Positions 16,025 to 24,266 of a stretch of 64,000 nucleotides of DNA are shown one piece after another. The notes beneath the pieces were generated by a model, which searched no databases, was not told the DNA's origin, and saw only the letters and a list, made by a program, of their open reading frames with translations. Source of the DNA: Paraclostridium hominis (GTDB lineage Bacteria; Bacillota; Clostridia; Peptostreptococcales; Peptostreptococcaceae); contig NZ_JACRWD010000001.1 of NCBI RefSeq assembly GCF_014306135.1, positions 124,001 to 188,000 on the forward strand. The letters run 5' to 3'. A program made the position numbers and the translations under genes. The first letter of the stretch is position 1. Each line of letters begins with the position of its first letter.

Positions 16025-17359
16025 ATGGATATAAAAGAACTTAAAAGATTGGTTTTGGAAGAAATAGATAAAAACAAAGATAGAATAATTGAGGCTGGAA
16101 GAAGTATATACGAAACTCCAGAGCTTGGGTACAAAGAAGTAAAATCTACTAAAACTGCTTCAGATTTTTTAAAAAGTTTAGGTGTTGAGGTAGTTGAAAA
16201 TATAGCAGTTACAGGATGTATGACATCTTTAAATAAGGATAAAGATGGACCGAAAATAGCAGTAATGGGAGAGCTAGACTCGGTAGTTTGTCCAGATCAT
16301 AAAGATGCAAATGAAATAGGTAATATTCATTGTTGCGGACATAATATACAAGTAGCTGGTATGCTAGGATGTGCATTAGGAATTATAAATTCAGGAGTGC
16401 TAAAGCATTTAGATGGTAAGATAGATTTTATGGCAGTTCCATCTGAAGAATGTATAGACTTAGAGTTTAGAAAAAGCTTACAAGATAAAAATGAGATAAA
16501 GTATGTTGGTGGTAAACAAGAATTATTATACAGAGGAACATTAGATGATGTGGATATGGCAATGATGTTTCATGCATTAAACTTTGAAGAAAATAAAAAC
16601 TGTGTAATAAAATCTTATACTAATGGATTTATAAGTAAGCATGCAACCTTCATAGGAAGAGCATCTCATGCAGGTATAGCACCTCATGAAGGTATAAATG
16701 CTTTAAATATGGCAAGTTTAGCTGCTAACAATATAAATGCTCAAAGAGAAACTTTTAAAGATGAAGATAGAGTTAGAGTAAGTACAGTAATAAATCATGG
16801 TGGAGATATAGTTAATGTTGTTCCATCAAAGATTACAATTGAAGCTATGGTAAGAGCGGCAAATGTAGAATCTATGATGGATGCAAATGAAAAAGTAAAT
16901 AGATCACTTCATGCAGCAGCAATGGCTTTAGGTGGAGAGGTTATAATAGAGGACACTATTGGATATCTTCCACTAGATTCTGATAATAGTATGGACTTGG
17001 TATTTAAGAAAAATTACATGGAATTAGTTGGTGGAAGTGATGAATCTATAATAGATGTTATAAAGTCATCTGGGTCAACTGATTTTGGAGATATATCTCA
17101 AATAATACCATGTATTCATCCTTGGATAGGAGGGGTAAGTGGAAGCTTACATACTAAAGATTATTATATAAGTGATGAAGAATTAGCTTATATAATACCA
17201 GCAAAAGCTATGGCCATGACTTTAATAGACTTATTAGCAGATGATGCTAAAATCGCACAAGATATTATAAAAAACTTTAAGCCTAAATTTACTAAAGAAA
17301 GCTACTTAGATTTTATGAATAAAAATACAAATACATATAAATACGATTATAAAAATTAA
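16025..17359 (+). CDS. M20-family amidohydrolase (AbgB / N-acyl amino acid hydrolase-like)
   Basis: 444 residues. Motifs: SIYETPELGYKE (N-terminal signature of M20D amidohydrolases), GELDSVVCP, HCCGHNIQVAG (metal ligands), PSEECIDLEF, and ASHAGIAPHEGINALNMA of the dimerisation domain; a late His occurs in SGSLHTKDYY. The M20D group hydrolyses amide bonds of N-acyl or aminobenzoyl-glutamate-type substrates. ATG 16025 has AAGGTGG 5 nt upstream; a GTG at 16016 lies inside that SD. Fourth and last gene of the operon, only 15 nt after the PepT-like gene. Substrate not predictable. Confidence 0.87.
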   Translation: MDIKELKRLVLEEIDKNKDRIIEAGRSIYETPELGYKEVKSTKTASDFLKSLGVEVVENIAVTGCMTSLNKDKDGPKIAVMGELDSVVCPDHKDANEIGNIHCCGHNIQVAGMLGCALGIINSGVLKHLDGKIDFMAVPSEECIDLEFRKSLQDKNEIKYVGGKQELLYRGTLDDVDMAMMFHALNFEENKNCVIKSYTNGFISKHATFIGRASHAGIAPHEGINALNMASLAANNINAQRETFKDEDRVRVSTVINHGGDIVNVVPSKITIEAMVRAANVESMMDANEKVNRSLHAAAMALGGEVIIEDTIGYLPLDSDNSMDLVFKKNYMELVGGSDESIIDVIKSSGSTDFGDISQIIPCIHPWIGGVSGSLHTKDYYISDEELAYIIPAKAMAMTLIDLLADDAKIAQDIIKNFKPKFTKESYLDFMNKNTNTYKYDYKN

Positions 17360-17360
17360 T

Positions 17361-17399
17361 AAAAAGCAGTTTGGGAAAATTCCTAAACTGCTTTTTATT
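17361..17399 (+). terminator. Terminator of the DUF5058/M20 operon
   Basis: AAAAAGCAGTTTGGG / CCTAAACTGCTTTTT, a 15-bp stem with one G-T pair, T-rich tail. Confidence 0.92.
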
Positions 17400-17469
17400 T
17401 TAATTTCCTTACTCACTAATTAATAATTAAATGCATAGTATACGTAAAAATGCTTTTTTAGGAGGGAAT

Positions 17470-18384
17470 ATGATAAACGATCAAAGATATGTGATTTTAT
17501 CACTTGAATTACATTTATTTTTTTCTAGAATAATGAAAGAACACTCTATATTTTTAGAAGCTGGATTTACACCTAAAGATTCAAAACTTGCTAATGAAGC
17601 TGATCATTATAAAAGAGAATTTGAAAAATTATTATCATATGCAGTAAGTGCTAGTAATGGAGTAATTAGATCAAATGTTTTAGAATCTGGAGAAATTATT
17701 ACTGATTATACATTAGGTACAGAACAAAAAACACAAAACTTAACAGGCATAGAAATAAATCAAAATATAACTACACTACAATCGAGATTACGTAGTGGAA
17801 AAAATCCAAGAGTTAATTCTGAATTAGTAAACTATGTAGATCAACTTAACTATAATGCAAAAAAACTTCTTAATGGAATTATTAATTTTAAACAAAGATT
17901 ATTAGATGGTGTATTATCTTGTAGTTTATTTACAGTTAACTATCCATCACTTATTGAACATATACTTCGTGAAGCAAAATTGTATCTTTCACTAGTAGAA
18001 GATCTTGAAAATAGAGTTGATATAGATTCCTCTAATACTAGAGAAACAGAGTTATTCTGGAATCAAATTATGATGGAACATTCCTTATTTATAAGGGGAT
18101 TACTTGATCCTTATGAAGAAAAATTAATTGAAACTGCAGATGAATTTGCAGATGATTTTGAAGATTTAATAGAAGAGGCAAAAACTATGACAACTACGAC
18201 AATAAATAGTATCACAGATGAAACTTTAAATAAAACTATTCAACTTAAGAATTTCAAAAAAGCAGGAACAGAAGGGATTGCAAGTTGTAAAATAAGATCT
18301 ATAATACTTCCACTTCTTGCAGATCATGTATTAAGAGAAGCTAATCATTATATAAGACTTTTAGAAACATATAAAGAGATGTAA
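17470..18384 (+). CDS. DUF2935 protein, probable two-repeat four-helix-bundle (ferritin-like)
   Basis: 304 residues, all helical. Two similar halves: MKEHSIFLEAGF (about 22-33) with LIEHILREAKLYLSLVEDL, and MMEHSLFIRGLLDP with LADHVLREANHYIRLLE. The repeated E-H and H-x2-REA patterns could bind a metal; this pattern is what I know of DUF2935 from Bacillus and Clostridium. No established function. Start ATG 17470 with AGGAGGG; an upstream ATG at 17431 has no SD. Monocistronic. Confidence 0.8.
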   Translation: MINDQRYVILSLELHLFFSRIMKEHSIFLEAGFTPKDSKLANEADHYKREFEKLLSYAVSASNGVIRSNVLESGEIITDYTLGTEQKTQNLTGIEINQNITTLQSRLRSGKNPRVNSELVNYVDQLNYNAKKLLNGIINFKQRLLDGVLSCSLFTVNYPSLIEHILREAKLYLSLVEDLENRVDIDSSNTRETELFWNQIMMEHSLFIRGLLDPYEEKLIETADEFADDFEDLIEEAKTMTTTTINSITDETLNKTIQLKNFKKAGTEGIASCKIRSIILPLLADHVLREANHYIRLLETYKEM

Positions 18385-18457
18385 TTTAAATTAGTATATT
18401 TTTAATTTTTCAAGTAAAAAATATAGGTTAAGAAAAATTTATATCTTTAAATTAAAT

Positions 18458-18500
18458 AAAATAGCTACTTTTTTAATTTTAAAAGTGGCTATTTTGTATT
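18458..18500 (+). terminator. Terminator after the DUF2935 gene
   Basis: AAAATAGCTACTTTT / AAAAGTGGCTATTTT stem (15 bp, one G-T) with an 8-nt loop, T-containing tail. Confidence 0.8.
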
Positions 18501-18633
18501 TAAAGAAAAAAGTAAAGTTTTAAATTTTAATACTTAAAAATATGAATTTGATTACAGGTTTGATACAAATTATAAAAAAACTTGAAATAAATTTAGAAAA
18601 AATATAATATAGCAACAAGGGATGGTGATAAGT

Positions 18634-19164
18634 ATGGAAACACTAACACTAAGTCAAGCTATAATAAAAGTAGCAGAATTAGAAAAAATATATAGAGCAA
18701 AACTTAATCAAATATCAGATGTTCAAAATTCAACTGTTTCATACATATTAGAATCAGACGGTCAAAAATATCAATGTAATGATGAATTTGACTTTGAAAA
18801 AGAATTTAAAGAAACTTTAGAAATTGGAAATACAATAGAAACTTTAAGAACTGAAATAGCTAAATTAAATAATATTACTATAATAGATATAGAAAAAGAA
18901 GATTTAACTATACAAGGTGGTTTAAATAGACTTAAAAGATTAAGAGAACAAGTAGATATAATTGATATGATTATTGAACAATCTAAAGCATCTAAGCAAA
19001 GAAGAGTTGATGCAGCTGCAACTTCAGTATATTACAAAGTGGTTGAATCAAACTTTGATAAAAAAGATATGAAGTTGCTTTTAGAAAGTATAAATAATGA
19101 AATATTAGCTTTAGAGTTAGCAATAAACAAAGCTAATAATGAGACAGTTATTACTTTAGCTTAA
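18634..19164 (+). CDS. Small coiled-coil protein, DIP1984/septicolysin-like
   Basis: 176 residues, almost entirely helical with heptad-like patterning (about 3-25, 52-80, 100-125, 147-170). The order LSQAIIKVAELEKIY, then TEIAKLNNIT, QGGLNRLKRLREQVDIIDMI and DMKLLLESINNEILALELAI resembles DIP1984-family (septicolysin-like) proteins as I remember them. No signal peptide; the lysin name is not support for toxicity. Start ATG 18634 with GGTGAT upstream; an in-frame ATG at 18622 is too close to AAGGGA. Function unknown. Confidence 0.6.
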   Translation: METLTLSQAIIKVAELEKIYRAKLNQISDVQNSTVSYILESDGQKYQCNDEFDFEKEFKETLEIGNTIETLRTEIAKLNNITIIDIEKEDLTIQGGLNRLKRLREQVDIIDMIIEQSKASKQRRVDAAATSVYYKVVESNFDKKDMKLLLESINNEILALELAINKANNETVITLA

Positions 19165-19362
19165 ATGCTAGTAATATATATATTAATAATTGAAATTTAG
19201 TTTGATTGATTAAAATTAAAGAATTTTAAAATTAAAATACAAATTACAAATCACAACTTACAATTAAATTAAGGTTATATACCTAAAATTACAATTTAAA
19301 TTTAATAATTACAAATCAAGCGACCATGTATATAAGTGTATATTTAAAAATTTCAATTATGC

Positions 19363-19394
19363 AAAAAGAGACTATTTTAAATAGTCTCTTTTTT
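19363..19394 (+). terminator. Terminator-like hairpin between two uncharacterised genes
   Basis: AAAGAGACTATTT / AAATAGTCTCTTT hairpin followed by T residues, about 200 nt after the coiled-coil gene. The intervening 19165-19362 is AT-rich with short repeated words (acaaatcac, aattacaa) and no ORF I can support. Confidence 0.75.
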
Positions 19395-19417
19395 ATATTT
19401 AAATATCAAATTTGATA

Positions 19418-19548
19418 TTATATAGCTAAATTGTAGTCCGTAGCTTCAGTTATAGCTATTTTTTAACTATAGTCTTGACGTTATCATCAAGACCACAATC
19501 GAATTTGATTTTTAAAGTAGATGGATTTTTAGTTTCTGTAACTGCCAT
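19418..19548 (-). pseudogene. Short DUF1659-like ORF, apparently frameshifted remnant
   Basis: On the minus strand AAGGTGAT stands 4 nt before an ATG (19548) that opens 30 codons: MAVTETKNPSTLKIKFDCGL then DDNVKTIVKK, stopping at 19456. The start resembles DUF1659 proteins (about 70 aa, MAV-x-LR/K-x-G-D pattern). After a run of six A residues, the -1 frame continues KIAITEATDYNLAI, similar to the ATD-x-L section of that family, before a stop at 19418. So the gene looks like a decayed or slippage-dependent DUF1659 copy. The usual DUF2922 partner is absent. Family match is from memory and short. Confidence 0.4.
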
Positions 19549-19740
19549 TTAAATCACCTTCATTTAACTTGTTAATATAAGTATAGGAGATATATAAATT
19601 TTAAAATATTAAATAAGTTTAGAAAAAGTTAGGTATTAAGTTTAAAATTAATGTTAAAAATGTTGTATAATATATCAGATATATATGATTAAATTGGGTA
19701 TAAGATATATATTGAGAAAAGTAAGAAAGAAGGTGTGCTT

Positions 19741-19980
19741 ATGAGTCATGAAATACAGGTACAAAGACCGTATAGACATTTTAAGGGGAATTTATATTAT
19801 GTACATAGTATAGTGAAACATTCAGAAACTGATGAGGAGTTGGTTTCTTATCAGATGTTGTATCCTCCTTATGATATGTATGTTAGACCACTTTCTATGT
19901 TTAAGGAAAAGGTTGAAGAAGGTAGAGAAGATAATGTAACAAATCAAGTTTATAGATTTGAATTATATACAGGAAAATAA
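19741..19980 (+). CDS. DUF1653 protein
   Basis: 79 residues. PYRHFKGNLYYVHSIVKHSE and a late YVRPLSMFKEKV form the DUF1653 signature (a small SH3-like beta fold). These proteins occur widely in bacteria as single small genes; no defined function. ATG 19741 has AAGGTG upstream; a GTG at 19735 lies inside that SD. It is followed 17 nt later by the YdbC gene and is probably co-transcribed with it. Confidence 0.85.
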   Translation: MSHEIQVQRPYRHFKGNLYYVHSIVKHSETDEELVSYQMLYPPYDMYVRPLSMFKEKVEEGREDNVTNQVYRFELYTGK

Positions 19981-19997
19981 AAAAGAGGTGAATAATA

Positions 19998-20219
19998 ATG
20001 GCAGGTATAAAATTTGAGATAGAAGAGAATTTTGGAATTATTTCAAATTCAAGTAATGGATGGAGTAAAGAGTTAAATTTAGTTAGTTGGAATGATAGAC
20101 CGGCTAAGTTTGATATAAGAGATTGGGATGAAGATCATCAAAAGATGGGTAAGGGAATTACTTTAAGTATTGATGAGGTAAGAGAGCTTAAAAAGATTTT
20201 AAATGATATAGATTTATAG
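19998..20219 (+). CDS. YdbC-type PC4-like single-stranded nucleic-acid-binding protein
   Basis: 73 residues. The pattern WSKELNLVSWNDRPAKFDIR, then DWDEDHQKMGKGITLSIDEV matches the bacterial YdbC/PC4 family (the homologue of eukaryotic coactivator PC4), which binds single-stranded DNA as a dimer. SD AAGAGGTG, 8 nt before the ATG. Second gene of a two-gene unit closed by a terminator. Confidence 0.88.
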   Translation: MAGIKFEIEENFGIISNSSNGWSKELNLVSWNDRPAKFDIRDWDEDHQKMGKGITLSIDEVRELKKILNDIDL

Positions 20220-20221
20220 AT

Positions 20222-20250
20222 GAGAGTACCGTTTTGGTACTCTCTTTTTT
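20222..20250 (+). terminator. Terminator after the YdbC gene
   Basis: GAGAGTACC / GGTACTCTC stem with a 4-nt loop and T6 tail. Confidence 0.92.
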
Positions 20251-20594
20251 AGAGTGTAAAAAGAAAACTAGAATTAATTCACGATATAAAAAATTAAAAA
20301 ATTCTAAGATAAACATTTTCTATAGTAGTTAAATTTTATAGAGAGATTAATTATAAAATATTATTTATTATATTTTAAAAACTATACAATAAAAATATTA
20401 ATGCTAAGTTTTACTAATTTTATATGGAATATTATTTAATATAGTGGTCAAAATATAACTGTAAAATAAAAATAATAAATATATATTTATTATGAAAATC
20501 TAATTATTTAATTACTATTAAGGATTTATTTGAAAAAATTTGATATTTAAGAATTAAAAAGTAATTATAAAATTTTATTAAAGGAGTGTCTTTT
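20251..20594. other. AT-rich intergenic region without recognisable gene
   Basis: About 340 nt, almost entirely A and T. I find no ORF with an SD, no hairpin with a T tract and no clear promoter pair. It ends in AAGGAG, the SD of the membrane protein that follows. Confidence 0.6.
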
Positions 20595-20963
20595 ATGGGA
20601 TATGATAATAATAAAAACAAAGAAGGTAATGGTAGTTTATTAAGATGGCTAGGAAGATTTATATTAGTTGCAATTATTCTTATGGTAACATCATTTGTAA
20701 CTCCAGGATTTTCAATCAATGGAATGTGGTCATTTTTAATAGCTGCTGTTGTAATATCTGTACTAGATTATTTAGTAGAATTATTTATGGGAGTTGATGC
20801 ATCTCCTTTTGGAAAAGGAATAAAAGGTTTTGTAATTGCGGCTATAATAATATACTTAGCACAATTTTTAGTTCCTAATATGGGAGTAACTATTATAGGA
20901 GCAATATTGGCAGCTATAGTTATTGGAATTTTAGATGCGATATTTCCTGTTAGAGCTATGTAA
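20595..20963 (+). CDS. Phage-holin-family-4-type small membrane protein (YvlD-like)
   Basis: 122 residues with four predicted transmembrane helices (about 18-38, 44-63, 80-98, 100-118). The GFSINGMWSFLIAAVVISVL and GAILAAIVIGILDAIFP stretches fit Phage_holin_4_2/YvlD proteins, which despite the name are mostly chromosomal envelope proteins of Firmicutes. No phage genes lie nearby. Start ATG 20595 with AAGGAG 8 nt upstream; a GTG at 20586 overlaps the SD. Function unknown; an envelope-stress role is known only for relatives. Confidence 0.8.
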   Translation: MGYDNNKNKEGNGSLLRWLGRFILVAIILMVTSFVTPGFSINGMWSFLIAAVVISVLDYLVELFMGVDASPFGKGIKGFVIAAIIIYLAQFLVPNMGVTIIGAILAAIVIGILDAIFPVRAM

Positions 20964-21016
20964 TGTTAAATACATTAACACAACAATTTATAAAAAAATT
21001 TAATTTAAATAATAAC

Positions 21017-21051
21017 AAAAAGCCGTATCATAGGAGTATGATACGGTTTTT
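21017..21051 (+). terminator. Terminator after the YvlD-like gene
   Basis: AAAAGCCGTATCATA / TATGATACGGTTTT stem, short GGAG loop, T-rich tail. Confidence 0.92.
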
Positions 21052-21135
21052 ATATTAGTAATTTTTAAAAAAATATATTACTGGTTAAATGTGATTAATT
21101 TATATTTCGATAATTATAAGATACATATAATAAAG

Positions 21136-21264
21136 CTAAATAAAGTAATCAATACTTTATTTAGACTATTTTGCGTAGTAAAATATATTAGTCATAATAT
21201 ATTTAAAATCATAAGAAAAGTAGATTAATTATTAATAATTTTGGGTATTAGAATAACCCTAAAA
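21136..21264 (+). promoter_or_regulatory. Structured leader upstream of the PotD-like gene
   Basis: An exact 12-bp stem, CTAAATAAAGTA / TACTTTATTTAG with a 5-nt loop (21136-21164), and a second hairpin near the gene (GGGTATT...AATAACCC, 21243-21259). Neither is followed by a T tract. They may be operators or RNA elements; no known riboswitch consensus is recognised. Confidence 0.4.
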
Positions 21265-21283
21265 TAATAGAAAGGATTGTAGT

Positions 21284-22339
21284 ATGAAAAAAATATTTAA
21301 ATTATTGAGTTTATCAATTTGTGCTGTAATAATAAGCGTATTTTTTGTAGGGTGTAGCAAAAACTCTTCAGAGCAAATAAGCTTTCTTAACTATGGAGAA
21401 AACATAGACAAAGAAACTGTGAAAGAATTTGAGAAAAAATACGGTATAAAAGTTAATATTGAAACTTTTGATGACATGGAAACAATGTATCAAAAAATTA
21501 GCAAAGGTGCAGGTCAATATGATGTTATTTTAGTATCTGATGCTTTAATGCCAAGAATGATTAAAAATAATCTTGTTCAAAAACTAAACAAAGACAATAT
21601 ACCTAATATATCTCAAATGGATGAAGATTACTTAAATTTAAAAATAGATCCAAACAACAAATATTCAGTTCCTTATATGTTTGGAACAGTAGGACTTATT
21701 TATAATAAAGATGTAGTAAAAGAAAAAGTAGATAGTTGGGATATACTATGGAATGAAAAATATAAAGATAAAATCTTTATGTTTGATACTTATAGAGATA
21801 CAATGGGAGCAGCCTTAAAGAAACTTGGATACTCTTTAAATACAAAAAATCCAAAAGAAATTGAAGAAGCTAAAGATTTATTAATAAGTCAAAGAAAATT
21901 AGTAAATCCAATATATGGAGTTGATAATGGAACTACAATGATTCCATCAGGTGAATCTGATATAAATATGATTTGGTCTGGAGAAGGATTAAATCTTCAA
22001 GATGAAAATCCTAACTTAGTTTATGTAGTGCCTAAGGAAGGTGCAAACTTCTGGATTGATAGCTTATGTATACCACATAATGCCAAAAATGTTGAAGGTG
22101 CTGAAAAGTTTATAAACTTTGTAAGTGATAAAGAAAGTGCGTTAAGAATAGCAGATGAAATAGGATATACAACTCCAAATAAAGAAGCTAGATTAGAGCA
22201 ACCAGAAAATGTTAGAAATAATCCTAATGCATATATGCCTAAAGAGATAATGGATAGATGTGAAATCTACACTGATTTTTCTAGTGATGTTAAAAGAATA
22301 TATGACGATGCATGGACACAAATAAAATCAGATAATTAA
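21284..22339 (+). CDS. Spermidine/putrescine-type ABC transporter substrate-binding lipoprotein (PotD-like)
   Basis: 351 residues. A lipoprotein signal peptide ends in FFVGC with Cys24 as the lipidated residue. The mature part has the PotD layout: FLNYGENIDKETVKEFEKKYG, GQYDVILVSDALMPRMI, VPYMFGTVGLIYNKD, and WSGEGLNL near the ligand cleft. PotD-type proteins capture polyamines or similar cations for PotABC. No ATPase or permease gene adjoins it, so it is an orphan here and must use components encoded elsewhere. SD AAAGGATTG is modest. Ligand residues cannot be assigned by eye, so the specificity is uncertain. Confidence 0.85.
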   Translation: MKKIFKLLSLSICAVIISVFFVGCSKNSSEQISFLNYGENIDKETVKEFEKKYGIKVNIETFDDMETMYQKISKGAGQYDVILVSDALMPRMIKNNLVQKLNKDNIPNISQMDEDYLNLKIDPNNKYSVPYMFGTVGLIYNKDVVKEKVDSWDILWNEKYKDKIFMFDTYRDTMGAALKKLGYSLNTKNPKEIEEAKDLLISQRKLVNPIYGVDNGTTMIPSGESDINMIWSGEGLNLQDENPNLVYVVPKEGANFWIDSLCIPHNAKNVEGAEKFINFVSDKESALRIADEIGYTTPNKEARLEQPENVRNNPNAYMPKEIMDRCEIYTDFSSDVKRIYDDAWTQIKSDN

Positions 22340-22342
22340 AGA

Positions 22343-22380
22343 AAATAAGGAAAGGTCAATAAAATGACCTTTCCTTATTT
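22343..22380. terminator. Bidirectional terminator between potD-like and gntP-like genes
   Basis: AAATAAGGAAAGGTCA / TGACCTTTCCTTATTT: 16-bp stem with A-rich left and T-rich right flanks. The genes converge here, so it can serve both strands. Confidence 0.9.
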
Positions 22381-22420
22381 TTATATTACTTATTAAATTA
22401 TATTTATTTACAAATTTATA

Positions 22421-23800
22421 TTAAACTCCAAATCGAATAGATGTTAGTATAACAACTATAGTGGTTACAAATATTGGAATAACAACAGAAGTTACAAACA
22501 TATCTGTATAAGCTTCTTTATGAGTTAATCCACAAATAGCAAGAGTAGTAATTACTGCTCCATTATGAGGTAGAGTGTCTAATCCACCTGAAGAAAGTGA
22601 AGCAATTCTATGAAGAATTTCTGGTGGAATATTTAAAGCATGACTTATTTGCAAATAAGTTGGAGCTAAGGCATTAAGCGATATTTCAAGACCTCCAGAA
22701 GCTGAAGCCGTAAGACCGCAAATTAAATTTACTGATAAAGCTTCAGATATTATTGGATTTGATGAAATACCAAAAATAAATGATTGTATAACACTAAATA
22801 TTGCTAAAGACTTTATCACACTTCCATAGCCAACTATAGCACTAGAGTTTAATAATGGTTTAAAGGAATTAGTAACACCTATATCTAGTACTGATTTTAT
22901 ATTTTTTATTTTTTTAAAATTAGTTAATAAAATAAATATATCAGATAAAACTATAGCTATTATTACACTCCAAGTACCTGAAACATTACTTAATGTAGTG
23001 TTAAACTTACTTAAATAGCTTCCATCGATATTTTCATAATAAACTTTTGAGAAGAATAAGTTGATTATAAAAATTATCATTATAGGAAGCATTGCTTTAA
23101 AAATACTTGGCAGATTTTCGTAGTTTTCTTCAGCTATATTATCACTATGATTTCCATAACCTTCATTATTAGCTTTAGCAGATTTTACACGTTTTGTAAG
23201 CCAAATCATACCAAGTGATAACATCATAATACTTGCAAATATTCCTATAACTGGAGCTGCAAAAGTATCTGTTCCAAAGTATTTCATTGGTATAACATTT
23301 TGAATTTCTGGTGAACCAGGTAGTGCAGTCATAGTAAAAGTAAAAGCTCCAAGTGCAATAGTTCCAGGTATAAGTCTTTTTGGAATATCTGCTTCTTTAA
23401 ATAACATAGATGCAATTGGATAAAGAATAAATGCTACTACAAATAAAGAAACCCCTCCATAAGTAAGAATTGCTCCAGATAGAACTACTGCTAATACTGA
23501 TTTATCTTTTCCTAGTTTTTTAGTTATAAAATGTGCTATTGACTTTGCATAACCAACTTCCTCCATTAATTTTGCAAAAACTGCTCCAGTCATAAAAAGT
23601 GGGAAGTAGTTTTTTATAAAGTTTGCAAAGCCTGACATGTAAACTTCTGTATAATTTGCCATTAAATGAGCGTCAAATCCAGTAGTAAGGATTATTGTTA
23701 TCATTGCAATTATTGGCGCTGTTATTATTGTTGAGTATCCTTTGTAAGCAAGATGCATTATAAGTATTAACGATAAAATTAATCCTAAGATGCTAAACAT
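22421..23800 (-). CDS. GntP-family permease (gluconate/hydroxy-acid:H+ symporter)
   Basis: 459 residues with about 12-14 transmembrane helices. It shows the GntP pattern: LAYKGYSTIITAPIIAMI at the N-terminus, LTYGGVSLFVVAFILYPIA, TALPGSPEIQNVIPMKYFGT, and ASGGLEISLNAL with SLSSGGLDTLPHNGAVITTL near the end. Family members carry gluconate, citrate or 3-hydroxybutyrate with protons; those from Clostridia are often annotated as hydroxy-acid carriers. The start at 23800 fits the family N-terminus, but the SD (AAAGGAGA, 23831-23838) is 30 nt away, bridged by a hairpin. Confidence 0.88.
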   Translation of the reverse strand: MFSILGLILSLILIMHLAYKGYSTIITAPIIAMITIILTTGFDAHLMANYTEVYMSGFANFIKNYFPLFMTGAVFAKLMEEVGYAKSIAHFITKKLGKDKSVLAVVLSGAILTYGGVSLFVVAFILYPIASMLFKEADIPKRLIPGTIALGAFTFTMTALPGSPEIQNVIPMKYFGTDTFAAPVIGIFASIMMLSLGMIWLTKRVKSAKANNEGYGNHSDNIAEENYENLPSIFKAMLPIMIIFIINLFFSKVYYENIDGSYLSKFNTTLSNVSGTWSVIIAIVLSDIFILLTNFKKIKNIKSVLDIGVTNSFKPLLNSSAIVGYGSVIKSLAIFSVIQSFIFGISSNPIISEALSVNLICGLTASASGGLEISLNALAPTYLQISHALNIPPEILHRIASLSSGGLDTLPHNGAVITTLAICGLTHKEAYTDMFVTSVVIPIFVTTIVVILTSIRFGV

Positions 23801-23810
23801 TATAATTTAA

Positions 23811-23829
23811 TATCAAAATAATTTTGATA
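23811..23829 (-). promoter_or_regulatory. 19-nt palindrome between SD and start of the GntP gene
   Basis: TATCAAAAT-A-ATTTTGATA, exact 9-bp arms. It could fold in mRNA and bring the distant SD near the ATG, or act as a DNA operator for a local regulator. Confidence 0.45.
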
Positions 23830-23838
23830 ATCTCCTTT

Positions 23839-24266
23839 CTTTAGCTATTTTTATAGATTTTCTAAGTATTTTTTTATTTTACCCGTTAAATAGCTGTATA
23901 AACCAATTTAATAATAATTTGAAAATATTAAGAAAATTAACATTAATTATATTGTGATTAAGTTCTTTTTTATTTTTATATTTAAGTATCTAGATAAAGT
24001 TATATATAGGTACATATTTAAAACTATTTAAAAAAGTATTGGATAAAAAAGAATTAAAGTTTCTAAAAAAGCTTCTATATTTGATTTTAAAGAAATTGGC
24101 TTTTGTAAATTCACTGATGAAACTAGCATTAAGAGAAAGAAGTAATAAAAATTAATTAAATTAGTACAAAATACTACAAAATATGAACTTTTTTGATATT
24201 TATTCATATTATATAAAGAGGTTCTTTATAAGAACTTTTTAATATATATAATGGAGAGATGTTAAA
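23839..24266. other. AT-rich intergenic region with a leader hairpin
   Basis: The divergent gap between gntP-like and ymaF-like genes. Near its right end GAGGTTCTT/AAGAACTTTTT (about 24216-24240) forms a hairpin with a T tract just before the ymaF-like SD, either the tail of an unseen transcript or an attenuator. One short open stretch (24047-24145) has no start or SD and is not called a gene. I see nothing else. Confidence 0.5.

Noticed and set aside
20595..20963. Prophage holin
   Set aside because: The family name is misleading; no lysin, capsid or integrase genes nearby.
24047..24145. Short frame reading KVSKKASIFDFKEIGF
   Set aside because: No start codon, no SD and no family recognised; probably chance in AT-rich DNA or an unrecognisable remnant.
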